This document shows positions 1 to 6,743 of a stretch of 22,636 nt of DNA, in pieces. Position numbers and translations under genes: made by a program. How positions within the stretch are numbered: the stretch's first letter is position 1; each line of letters begins with the position of its first letter. A model generated the notes under the pieces. That model ran no database searches. It saw only the letters and a program-made list of their open reading frames with translations, and was not told the DNA's origin. The DNA lies in assembly GCA_963796225.1 (NCBI GenBank), contig CAWCLK010000034.1, forward strand, positions 1 to 22,636, given 5' to 3'. Source of the stretch: CAWCLK01 sp963796225 (GTDB lineage: Bacteria > Actinomycetota > Nitriliruptoria > Nitriliruptorales > Nitriliruptoraceae).

Positions 1-1
1 G

Positions 2-821
2 CCGTTCGTGTCGGCCGCCTGGCTGGCGGCGCACCTCGACGACGTGGTGCTCATCGACTGCCGGTGGGCGCTGGACGGCTCGCAGGGCCAGGACCAGTAC
101 CTCGAGGGGCACCTGCCGGGGGCCGTGTTCGTGGACCTGGACACCGAGCTGGCGGGGCACCCGTCGCCCGGCGGGGGACGCCACCCGCTGCCCAGCCCGG
201 CGGACTTCGCGACCGCGATGGCCACGGCAGGCGTCGGCGAGGACACCCCGGTCGTCGCCTACGACACCGCGGGCGGGGCGATCGCTGCGCGGCTGGTGTG
301 GATGCTGCGTGTCGCTGGACCACCCGGCGGCCGTGCTCGACGGCGGACTGGACGCGTGGGACGGCGAGCTGGAGACCGGCGAGGTCGTCCCGCCCGTGCG
401 GGGCTTCACGACGCACCCGTGGCCCGCGGAGGCGATCGCCGAGGCCGACGAGGTGGCCACCACCGCGGCCAGCGGCGGTCTGGTCGTCGACGCGCGGGCG
501 GCTGAGCGGTACCGCGGCGAGCGCGAGCCCGTGGATCCCCGCCCCGGCCACGTCGCCGGTGCCGTCAACCTGCCGTACGCCGACCTCCTCGAGGGCGGCC
601 GGCTGCGCCCCGACACCTGGTTGCGGGACCACTTCGTCGCGGCGGGCGCGGCCCCGGACCGGGACACGATCGTGTACTGCGGCTCGGGCGTGACGGCGTG
701 CCACGACGTGCTGGCGATGGAGCTGGTGGGGCTGGGCCGTCCGCGCCTGTTCGTCGGGTCGTGGTCGGCCTGGTCGGCGGATCCCGACCGCCCCGCGGCC
801 CTCGGCGACCGCCCCGGGTAG
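2..821 (+). CDS. Thiosulfate/3-mercaptopyruvate sulfurtransferase (two rhodanese domains), 5' end outside window, one frameshift
   Basis: Transfers sulfane sulfur from thiosulfate or 3-mercaptopyruvate to an acceptor such as cyanide or a thiol; probably cytoplasmic. The frame is open from base 2, and the first visible residues (FVSAAWLAAHLDD, then LIDCRW) are typical of the N-terminus of this family, so only a few codons are missing; the GTG at 8 is probably internal. The N-terminal, non-catalytic rhodanese domain ends near 305. The C-terminal domain holds the active-site loop CGSGVTA with the catalytic Cys at 678-680, and the protein ends in the usual GSWSAWSADPDRP tail. Reading changes from frame 2 to frame 3 around 314-320; removing one base joins RVAG to HPAAVLDGGLDAW, exactly as in relatives. 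Thiosulfate versus mercaptopyruvate preference cannot be decided. It converges on the MOSC gene with a 7-nt gap. Confidence 0.9.
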   Translation, partial: RSCRPPGWRRTSTTWCSSTAGGRWTARRARTSTSRGTCRGPCSWTWTPSWRGTRRPAGDATRCPARRTSRPRWPRQASARTPRSSPTTPRAGRSLRGWCGCCVSLDHPAAVLDGGLDAWDGELETGEVVPPVRGFTTHPWPAEAIAEADEVATTAASGGLVVDARAAERYRGEREPVDPRPGHVAGAVNLPYADLLEGGRLRPDTWLRDHFVAAGAAPDRDTIVYCGSGVTACHDVLAMELVGLGRPRLFVGSWSAWSADPDRPAALGDRPG

Positions 822-828
822 CCGTTCC

Positions 829-1329
829 TCAGGCTCGGTCGGGACGCCTCCGCACGGCGTCGCCGGCGTAGATCGTCCCGCCCTCGACCACCCGTGCGGT
901 GATCCCGCCGTGGCCACGCATCGCGCTGTAGCCGCCGGGTTCCAGGGCCTCCTCCATCCGCGAGCACGGGTGGCGCGGGCCCGTGCCCTCCAGGACCACC
1001 TCGCCCACGGTGAACGTCGCGTCCTTGAGTGCCAGCAGGTTGATGCCAGACACGACCAGGTTCCGGCGCAGCACGGCGGGGTCGATCCCGTCGCGGTCCA
1101 GCAGGCGGAGACTGGCTCGAGGTGCTCCGCCTGCACCAGCGTCACCTGCCGCCGCGCGTCCGCATCGGGTGCCCGCTTCGGCGCGGCGGTCGCCCAGCAG
1201 GCCCCGCCCCGCCACCGCCTCGACGTCGGCCACCGCGTCGACCGCGCCCCGCCGCTCGGTCCGCAGCAGGATCGCCTCGACCCGCCCGGTCCCGGGCACG
1301 GTCGCGCGCAGCTCGGCCAGTGTGGGCAC
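829..1329 (-). CDS. MOSC-domain protein (two compensating frameshifts)
   Basis: MOSC domains occur in molybdenum-cofactor sulfurase C-termini and in YiiM-like proteins, where they bind Moco or handle sulfur. The substrate here is unknown. The 166-residue length is normal for a stand-alone MOSC protein. Visible family blocks are GRGLLGDRR near residue 42, NLVVSGINLLAL, the Cys block HPCSRMEEAL and AMRGHGGITARV near the C-terminus. Between 1182 and 1108 the annotated frame gives nonsense, while a neighbouring frame reads RRQVTLVQAEHLEPVS, the expected MOSC sequence. One extra base at about 1182 and one missing base at about 1108 explain this and leave the total length unchanged. The GTG start has GAGGA 6 nt upstream. 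It is divergent from the DsbA-like gene and tail-to-tail with the sulfurtransferase, so a shared sulfur-metabolism role is possible but unproven. Confidence 0.88.
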   Translation of the reverse strand: MPTLAELRATVPGTGRVEAILLRTERRGAVDAVADVEAVAGRGLLGDRRAEAGTRCGRAAAGDAGAGGAPRASLRLLDRDGIDPAVLRRNLVVSGINLLALKDATFTVGEVVLEGTGPRHPCSRMEEALEPGGYSAMRGHGGITARVVEGGTIYAGDAVRRRPDRA

Positions 1330-1366
1330 GTCACGTCCTCGGCGTGTCGGGGGAGCGGGACCGGCG

Positions 1367-1372
1367 ACCCTA
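1367..1372 (-). promoter_or_regulatory. Candidate -10 box for the MOSC gene
   Basis: TAGGGT on the minus strand fits the actinobacterial TAnnnT -10 pattern. It would start transcription near 1360 and leave a leader of about 30 nt carrying the GAGGA ribosome binding site. It shares two bases with the -10 candidate of the divergent gene. No convincing -35 is seen. Confidence 0.35.
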
Positions 1373-1376
1373 CGCT
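1371..1376 (+). promoter_or_regulatory. Candidate -10 box for leaderless transcription of the DsbA-like gene
   Basis: TACGCT lies 6 nt before the ATG at 1383, the spacing seen when an mRNA begins at or next to its start codon. There is no Shine-Dalgarno sequence before this ATG, which supports leaderless translation. Confidence 0.4.
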
Positions 1377-1382
1377 CGCCCC

Positions 1383-1943
1383 ATGCTGACGCTGTACCAC
1401 GACATCCCCTCGGCCGGCTCGCTGGTGGCCATGCTGCGCCTGCAGGCGTTGGCGGACGAGGGCCTGGCGGTGCAGTTCCGGGGGTTCGACGTCCTCGGCC
1501 TCGACGCGTCGCTGCCCGCCACGCTCGACGACCTCGAGGACTGGCAGCAGTACCGGGACGACGCCGCCGAGCTCGGGTGGGACCTGGCTCGGCCCAGCCG
1601 GCATCCCGCCACCCTGAAGGCCCACCTGCTGGGCGAGCTTGCCGCCGAGCAGGGCCTCGACGCCGCCTGGCGCCTCGCCGTCTATCGCGCCCACTGGCTC
1701 GACGACGCCGACGTGTCGGCCGACTCCGTCCTCACGATCCTCGCCGTCCGCATCGGCATCCCGATCGACGACGTGGAGGCCCTGCTCCACGACCCTCAGC
1801 AGCGCCACCGCCTCCGCCAGCGGATGCTGGTGCACCGGGGCGACGGGGTCGGCGGCGTGCCGGTCCTCGACGCCAACGGCACGTTCCTGTCGCCGTTCGT
1901 CCCCGAGGACGACCTGCGCACCCTCGCCGAGCTGTCACCGTGA
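1383..1943 (+). CDS. DsbA/FrnE-like thioredoxin-fold protein lacking CxxC
   Basis: A protein of 186 residues resembling the DsbA/2-hydroxychromene-2-carboxylate isomerase (FrnE-like) group of the thioredoxin superfamily. Visible features: an N-terminal beta strand followed by DIPSAGSLVAMLRLQ where the active-site helix begins, a helical middle (about residues 45-140), and the returning cis-Pro region GGVPVLDANGTFLSPFVPEDDL near residues 157-178. The position of the CxxC motif reads P-S-A-G, so disulfide exchange is unlikely; members with Ser or Pro here may act as isomerases or bind glutathione-like thiols. No signal peptide, so cytoplasmic. The stop overlaps the GTG start of the nuclease gene (GTGA), implying coupled translation. 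The substrate is unknown. Confidence 0.8.
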   Translation: MLTLYHDIPSAGSLVAMLRLQALADEGLAVQFRGFDVLGLDASLPATLDDLEDWQQYRDDAAELGWDLARPSRHPATLKAHLLGELAAEQGLDAAWRLAVYRAHWLDDADVSADSVLTILAVRIGIPIDDVEALLHDPQQRHRLRQRMLVHRGDGVGGVPVLDANGTFLSPFVPEDDLRTLAELSP

Positions 1944-2892
1944 CGCTGGACCTGCACACCCCCGCCCACGAACGCCTCGTCACCGACCTGCTCGCCTGGG
2001 ACGCCCCGCGACCCGTCGGCGACCCGGGCCTGCGGGACCGGTTGCTCGCGGACCTGGAGGCGGGGCTGGCGGAGGTGGCGGGGCGCGTGCCCGCCGGCGA
2101 CCGGCTGTTCCTCGGCAAGTCCAGCCTGTCCGCGCTGGTGTGCGACGGGCGCTACCTCGACCGGCGGGACTCGCCGTTCACGTGGAGCCCGCAGCTGGCT
2201 CCGGGAAGCTGGCGCACCGGGCGATCGAGCTGGACCACGCCGTCCGGCGTGACACTGCACCCGACGAGGTGGTGGCCCGCACCTGGCACGAGACGGTCAC
2301 GGCACGCGACGGCCTCGCGGACTGGCTCAACGCGCTCGACGACATCGAGGCGGCCCGGCTGCGGCACGTGGCCGAGCAGCGCGTCACCGACTTCCGTGAC
2401 ACGTGGCCGGTGCTCCCACCCCAGGCCCACCTGCGGCTCGAGCACCGCATCGACGCCACGTTGGCGGGGGGCCGGGTCCTGGTGCGGGGCACCCCGGACC
2501 TGACCATCGGCGGCGTGCGCGACGACCGGTGCCGGATGCTGCTGGTCGACCTCAAGACGGGGCGGCGCAACCCGGTCGCGGAACGCCAGGACCTGCGGCT
2601 GTACGCGCTGCTGGCGACGCTCAAGTACGGGCTGCCACCGTTCCGGTGGGCGACGTACTACGTCAGCGAGGGGGCCTGGGACGCCGAGGACCTCGACCCC
2701 CGGCTGCTGCAGGGTGCCGTCGACCGGGTGGTGGACAGCGCCCGTCGTGCGGTCGAGCTCGAGTTCCACCGCCCCGCCGAGGCGGACCTGCGGCTGGTCG
2801 GCGGGGCCTGGTGTCGGTTCTGCGGACGGCGGGACACCTGCCCGGCCGTGCCCGACGACCTCCTCGGTGACGAGGCGAGCTGGCCCGACTGA
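1940..2892 (+). CDS. Cas4/RecB-like PD-(D/E)XK nuclease with 4-Cys Fe-S signature (one frameshift)
   Basis: After adding one missing base at about 2202 the protein is 317 residues long. RecB-family motifs are in order: the helix KLAHRAIEL with His93, GTPDL with Asp187, LVDLKTG with Asp204 and Lys206, and QDLRLY with Gln217 and Tyr222. Cys68 upstream of the core and Cys292, Cys295 and Cys301 at the C-terminus (CRFC, then C five residues on) match the 4Fe-4S cage of Cas4, AddB and related exonucleases. The likely activity is metal-dependent cleavage of DNA, probably from single-stranded ends; the role is unknown. The start is the GTG overlapping the stop of the upstream gene. The frame breaks after LAP; the next frame continues GKLAHRAIELD. 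There are no cas genes or CRISPR repeats here, so a CRISPR role is unlikely. The HIRAN gene follows 30 nt downstream. Confidence 0.85.
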
Positions 2893-2922
2893 CCTGTCAC
2901 ACCCCGGTGCTCCACTGCCCGC

Positions 2923-3363
2923 ATGACCACGATGTCCCGCCCCGCCGCCCGCCGCAGCTTCCTGCCGTTCCTGACCCCGGTCCGCGGCCACGCCTTCGCC
3001 AGCGCCCCGCCCGGCGACCCGGCCCCGGTGGCCCGGGGGACGGCGGCGGTCCTGCAGCGTGAACCCGACAACCCGGCCGACGACCTGGCGGTGTCGGTCT
3101 GGGCGACCGGTGGCGGGGCGCCGTGGCGGATCGGCTACCTCGAACGGGCCGTCGCCGCCCGGGTCGCCCCGCGGCTGGACGCGGGCCTGGAGGTGTCCGC
3201 GACCCTGGCCGGCTGGTGGGACGCCCCCACGGGGCGGTGGCGTCGCCCCGTGGTCGCGCTGCAGCCGGCCGACCCGCCGACGGTGGCACGGGCGCGCCAC
3301 CGGGCCAGCGGGGTGTGGAGCCGGCCCCCGGCCGCGGTGCGCCGACCGGTACCCGGATCCTGA
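2923..3363 (+). CDS. Stand-alone HIRAN-domain protein
   Basis: A 146-residue protein. HIRAN domains (known from HLTF/Rad5 helicases and fused to nucleases in bacteria) bind DNA, and in HLTF they recognise 3' single-stranded ends. The signature is clear: VRGHAFASA near residue 20, the block LQREPDNPADDLAVSVW at about 44-60, and WRIGYLERAVAARVAPRLDAG at about 68-88. There is no fused helicase, nuclease or methyltransferase domain; the last 40 residues are basic and low in complexity. The ATG at 2923 is used; a second ATG lies three codons on. The Fe-S nuclease gene is 30 nt upstream on the same strand, suggesting that HIRAN supplies DNA-end recognition for that enzyme. That partnership is inference. 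Confidence 0.8.
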   Translation: MTTMSRPAARRSFLPFLTPVRGHAFASAPPGDPAPVARGTAAVLQREPDNPADDLAVSVWATGGGAPWRIGYLERAVAARVAPRLDAGLEVSATLAGWWDAPTGRWRRPVVALQPADPPTVARARHRASGVWSRPPAAVRRPVPGS

Positions 3364-3416
3364 CCGATCCCGGTCCCGGGCGCCTACGGTCGTCGCCCGA
3401 CCGGGACGACACGTCA

Positions 3417-3440
3417 GGACCCCGGCAGAGGCGGGGGTCC
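3417..3440. terminator. Possible bidirectional terminator hairpin
   Basis: GGACCCC (3417-3423) is complementary to GGGGTCC (3434-3440) across a 10-nt loop, in the 153-nt gap between two convergent genes (HIRAN and methyltransferase). There is no T tract. Nothing else is seen in this gap. Confidence 0.4.
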
Positions 3441-3516
3441 AGCTGGTCCTGTGCGGTACGTCGACTCTCCCGGGGCGCTGGTGGACACCGCCGCCGGGTC
3501 CGCACCTGATCGGTGA

Positions 3517-4446
3517 TCAGCGGAACACGGCCTGGACCGTCATGAGGTAGCCGTCGGGGACGACACGTTCGGCCGCCAGGCCGTCGACCTGGCGCAGCGC
3601 CCCGAACACGCGCCCCGACACGCGCTTGGCCCGGGACGACGCGGCGAGGTCGGGCAGCTCGCCCACCAGGCAGTAGTAGGCGGCCGCCCACGAGATCGAC
3701 AGCAGCCCCGAGCCCCGCACCGTGACCTCGTCGAAGCCGGCCTCGGCCCCGAGGCGGTGCAGGTCGTCGGGCGCGAACACGTGCAGGTTGGCCGCCATGG
3801 CGACCAGGTCCCAGTAGTGGTTGAGCGCGGCGGTCTCCTCGTCGTGGGCCGACAGGGGCCGGCCGAGGGCGCCCGCCACCCGTCGGGCGACCTTCAGCCC
3901 GGCCAGCGCCGACCGCGCCGTCCACCCGCCGATGCGGTCGGCCCAGGGGGTCGGCTCCGACAGCGCCAGGACGGGGCCGCCGGGGCGCACGACCCGGCGC
4001 CACTCGGCCAGCGCCGCCGGGACGTCGTGGAGGTGGTGGAGCACGCCCCGGGTGACGACGGCGTCGAAGCTGTCGTCGGGGTAGGGCAGCGCGGTCGCCG
4101 TCGCCCGGGTGAACACGGCGTCGACGCCGAGGGAGCGGGCGTTGTCGCGGGCGCGTCCCAGCATGCCGGGGGAGAGGTCCGACAGGTGCAGCTGGTCCAC
4201 CTGCCCGGTCCGGGCGAGCCCGAGGCCGAGGTAGCCCGTCCCGCAACCGACGTCCAGCACCGTCCCGAAGGTCTCGGTCCCGAGCAGCCGGCGAGCCTCG
4301 CGAGCCGCCTCACGCGCGGTGTGCTCGTCGTAGCTGATCCCGAAGCGCTCGTCGTAGGTCTGGCACTCGACCTCGTGGAAGGCGATCTGCAGCTCGTCGG
4401 GCGTCAGCTCGCGGTCCTCGGACGGGCTGGTCTCCGTGGCGCTCAT
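3517..4446 (-). CDS. Class I SAM-dependent methyltransferase
   Basis: A 309-residue methyltransferase of the UbiE/Methyltransf_11 type. Motif I VLDVGCGTGYLG lies at residues 63-74, the acidic residue after strand 2 in LHLSDLSPGML, motif II around FDAVVTRGVLHHLHD and motif III around RPGGPVLALSEP. The C-terminal third (about 190-309) is larger than the minimal fold and probably forms the acceptor site; the acceptor cannot be inferred. The ATG is preceded by GAAAGG with 7-nt spacing, a good ribosome binding site. Cytoplasmic; no membrane segment. It stands alone: convergent with the HIRAN gene and divergent from the M23 peptidase gene. Confidence 0.88.
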   Translation of the reverse strand: MSATETSPSEDRELTPDELQIAFHEVECQTYDERFGISYDEHTAREAAREARRLLGTETFGTVLDVGCGTGYLGLGLARTGQVDQLHLSDLSPGMLGRARDNARSLGVDAVFTRATATALPYPDDSFDAVVTRGVLHHLHDVPAALAEWRRVVRPGGPVLALSEPTPWADRIGGWTARSALAGLKVARRVAGALGRPLSAHDEETAALNHYWDLVAMAANLHVFAPDDLHRLGAEAGFDEVTVRGSGLLSISWAAAYYCLVGELPDLAASSRAKRVSGRVFGALRQVDGLAAERVVPDGYLMTVQAVFR

Positions 4447-4572
4447 CGGGCGGCCTTTCGGGCGGGACGCGTGCTCGGGCCGGGGCACCGTAACTCGGCC
4501 CCGGTGTGGCTCGTTGCTAGCCTCGTGGGCCACTCCCCGTGCCCTGTCCCCGCCTGAGGCTGCCGAACCCCG
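4447..4572. promoter_or_regulatory. Divergent promoter region (methyltransferase / M23 peptidase)
   Basis: For the leftward gene, TACGGT on the minus strand (4487-4492) is a candidate -10, followed by the GAAAGG ribosome binding site at 4454-4459. For the rightward gene, TAGCCT at 4518-4523 is a candidate -10, leaving a leader of about 40 nt. No clear -35 is seen for either. Confidence 0.4.
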
Positions 4573-5697
4573 ATGCGTCGTGCCCGCTGGTTGATCGCTG
4601 CCGTCGTCGCCGTCGTCGCGCTCAGCGGCGTGACGGCGCTCGCGCAGGACGCCGGCGACCTCGAGGACGTCAAGTCCCGCCTCGCCGAGATCGCCAACGA
4701 GATCGATTCCGCCGAGGCTGCCGCCGAGAACGCCGACGTCCAGCTCGCGCGTGCCGACGAGCGGCTGGCCGAGGTCGAGGCCATCGTCAACGACCTCGCC
4801 GTGCAGCTCGAGAACCAGCAGGCGCGCGTGGTGGCCGCCCAGGAGGAGCTGGACCGGCTCGAGGCCAAGGCGGACGCCGTGCAGGCGGCCTTCGAGGCAC
4901 GCACCGTCGAGCTGTTCAAGAGCGGCTACGGCAGCGACCTCGACGCCATCCTGTCCGCGGGCGACATCCAGGAGGCCATCGACCGGCGCGAGCTGCTCGA
5001 CCAGGTCAACGAGTCCGACCGCGCCACGATCGAGCAGGTCCGGGCGACGCAGGGTGCCGTGCTGACCCAGCAGGAGGTCCTGCAGCGCGAGACCGACCGC
5101 CTCGCCGGCCTGAAGGCCGAGCAGGAGGAGGTGCTCGAGCAGGTCCGCCAGATCCGCGAGTCCCGGGCGATGGCCGCGGCCAACGCCCGCGCGAAGGTCG
5201 AGGACCTCTCCCACGAGGAGGAGGACCTCGAGCAGGAGCAGGCGAAGATCAAGAAGATCATCGCCGCCCGCCAGGCCCCGCCGCCCTCGATCGCGCCGCC
5301 CACGATCAGCGCCCCGTCCGCCAGCGGCTACATCTGGCCGTCCTGTGGCACCGTCACGTCGGAGTTCGGACGCCGCTGGGGCCGCATGCACGAGGGCCTC
5401 GACATCGACGACAACCGCGGGAGCGCGATCGTGGCCGCCAAGGACGGCGTCGTGATCTTCGCCGGGTGGTCCAACGGGTACGGCAACATGACGCTCATCG
5501 ACCACGGCGACGGTGTGGTCACCGGCTACGGCCACCAGTCGTCCATCAAGGTCAGCAAGGGCCAGCGGGTGTCGCAGGGCCAGTTCATCGGGGTCATCGG
5601 CACGACGGGCCACTCCACCGGGACCCACCTGCACTTCGAGACACGCGTCAACGGTTCGGCACAGAACCCGCGCCGCTTCCTCTCGGGTGGCTGCTGA
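4573..5697 (+). CDS. Secreted coiled-coil M23 murein endopeptidase (EnvC/NlpD-like)
   Basis: A 374-residue cell-wall hydrolase or hydrolase activator. A Sec signal peptide occupies residues 1-24 (MRRARW, hydrophobic core, ALA cleavage site). A long Glu/Ala/Leu-rich coiled coil runs from about 28 to 235, a Pro/Ala/Ser linker follows to about 252, then a C-terminal M23 (LytM) domain. Zinc and catalytic residues are intact: His273 and Asp277 (HEGLD), His321 (GYGH), and His352 and His354 in THLHFE, so it should be an active metallopeptidase, unlike EnvC. The coiled coil resembles EnvC/RipA N-termini that autoregulate or dock to division complexes. Cys258 and the C-terminal residue Cys374 are the only cysteines of the mature part and could form a disulfide. 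lgt follows immediately. Confidence 0.92.
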   Translation: MRRARWLIAAVVAVVALSGVTALAQDAGDLEDVKSRLAEIANEIDSAEAAAENADVQLARADERLAEVEAIVNDLAVQLENQQARVVAAQEELDRLEAKADAVQAAFEARTVELFKSGYGSDLDAILSAGDIQEAIDRRELLDQVNESDRATIEQVRATQGAVLTQQEVLQRETDRLAGLKAEQEEVLEQVRQIRESRAMAAANARAKVEDLSHEEEDLEQEQAKIKKIIAARQAPPPSIAPPTISAPSASGYIWPSCGTVTSEFGRRWGRMHEGLDIDDNRGSAIVAAKDGVVIFAGWSNGYGNMTLIDHGDGVVTGYGHQSSIKVSKGQRVSQGQFIGVIGTTGHSTGTHLHFETRVNGSAQNPRRFLSGGC

Positions 5698-5698
5698 G

Positions 5699-6709
5699 GT
5701 GGTCCTGGGCACGCTGTCGTGGCCGATCATCTCGCGCATCCCGCTCGGCGGGGACCTGGCGATCTCCCCGCACGGCATCGGGATCGCGCTGGGGTTCCTC
5801 CTGGGCGCGTGGATGTTCATCCGCCGCGCCGAGAAGCGGGGCGTGGGCCACACCTACGTCCCCGACATCTCCGAATCGATCCAGCAGCTGCTGGGTCGGA
5901 TCGCCATCGGGGCGATCCTCGGGGCGCGGTTGTTCTACGTGCTCACGCACCTCGACCAGTTCGCGCGCGCCCCGCTCGAGGTCGTCGCCATCTGGCAGGG
6001 CGGGCTGACCTTCCTCGGGGGCGTGGCCGGCGCGATCATCGTCGCGATGCCCTGGGCGATGAAGCAGGGCTGGCGCCCACTCCAGCTGCTCGACTCGGCC
6101 ATGCCGGGGCTGGCCGCCGGACTGGTCGTGGGGCGCCTCGGCGACCTCATGATCGGCGACCACATCGGGGCGCCGACCAGCTTCGCCCTCGGCTGGCGCT
6201 GCACCGGTGACTTCAACGCCGTGTCGCCGCTGTGGGGACGCGACCCCGGTTCCTACACCGCCGCGGTGCAGGCCATCGGTGACCAGCCCACCATCGGCTG
6301 CTTCGACACCGTCGTCCACCAGACGGCGCTGTACGACCTCGGGGCGGCCCTGTTCGTGCTCCTGCTGCTGCTGTGGCTGGAACGGCGGCCCCGCTTCGAC
6401 GGCTTCTTCGCCGCCGCCTGGGTGTACGGGTACGGGGTCGTGCGGTTCGCCGGCGACTTCGCCCGCCAGGACCGCCGCCTGTTCGGGCTGACCGGCTCGC
6501 AGTACGCGCTGCTGGCGGCCATGGTCGCCGTGACCGTGTGGCTGGTCCGCACCCGCCCGTGGGAGCGCCGCCCCTGGGCCTGGGACCTCGAGTTCGACCA
6601 CCCCTGGCTGGTCCCCCCGGACGAGGACGCGGACGACGACGAGGACGCGGCTGCCGACGGAGAGGGGTCCGACGAGCTGGCCGGGTCCGAACCGGGGGTC
6701 CGCGACTGA
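5699..6709 (+). CDS. lgt: Prolipoprotein diacylglyceryl transferase (Lgt)
   Basis: Transfers diacylglycerol from phosphatidylglycerol to the lipobox Cys of prelipoproteins in the cytoplasmic membrane. Several transmembrane segments are evident. The family signature appears as GLVVGRLGDLMIGDHIG (usual form GRxGNFxNxE), preceded by IWQGGLTFLGGVAGAI and followed by HQTALYDL and VRFAGDFAR, which hold the positions of the essential Arg and His residues. The start is GTG 5699, two bases after the upstream stop, with GGGTGG at 5685-5690 as ribosome binding site; an in-frame GTG at 5687 overlapping the M23 gene is the alternative. About 336 residues. The last 35 residues form a strongly acidic Asp/Glu tail, probably cytoplasmic. 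The metallopeptidase at 10915 carries a lipobox and would be a substrate. Confidence 0.92.
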   Translation: MVLGTLSWPIISRIPLGGDLAISPHGIGIALGFLLGAWMFIRRAEKRGVGHTYVPDISESIQQLLGRIAIGAILGARLFYVLTHLDQFARAPLEVVAIWQGGLTFLGGVAGAIIVAMPWAMKQGWRPLQLLDSAMPGLAAGLVVGRLGDLMIGDHIGAPTSFALGWRCTGDFNAVSPLWGRDPGSYTAAVQAIGDQPTIGCFDTVVHQTALYDLGAALFVLLLLLWLERRPRFDGFFAAAWVYGYGVVRFAGDFARQDRRLFGLTGSQYALLAAMVAVTVWLVRTRPWERRPWAWDLEFDHPWLVPPDEDADDDEDAAADGEGSDELAGSEPGVRD

Positions 6710-6730
6710 CTCGGCGTGCGGACCGCGCCG

Positions 6731-6736
6731 TATCCT
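6731..6736 (+). promoter_or_regulatory. Candidate -10 box for leaderless transcription of the anti-sigma gene
   Basis: TATCCT ends 7 nt before the ATG at 6744, and no purine-rich ribosome binding site is present. This spacing suggests a transcript starting at the ATG, giving the gene its own promoter inside the 34-nt gap after lgt. Confidence 0.45.
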
Positions 6737-6743
6737 CGAAACC

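Noticed and set aside
51..1835. A long minus-strand open frame antisense to three genes
   Set aside because: Arg/Pro/Gly/His-rich shadow sequence; only a short piece, 1108-1182, is meaningful, as the displaced MOSC segment.
1940..2892. Cas4 of a CRISPR-Cas system
   Set aside because: There are no cas1/cas2 genes or CRISPR repeats in the window, and the Cas4-like Fe-S signature is shared by many non-CRISPR nucleases.
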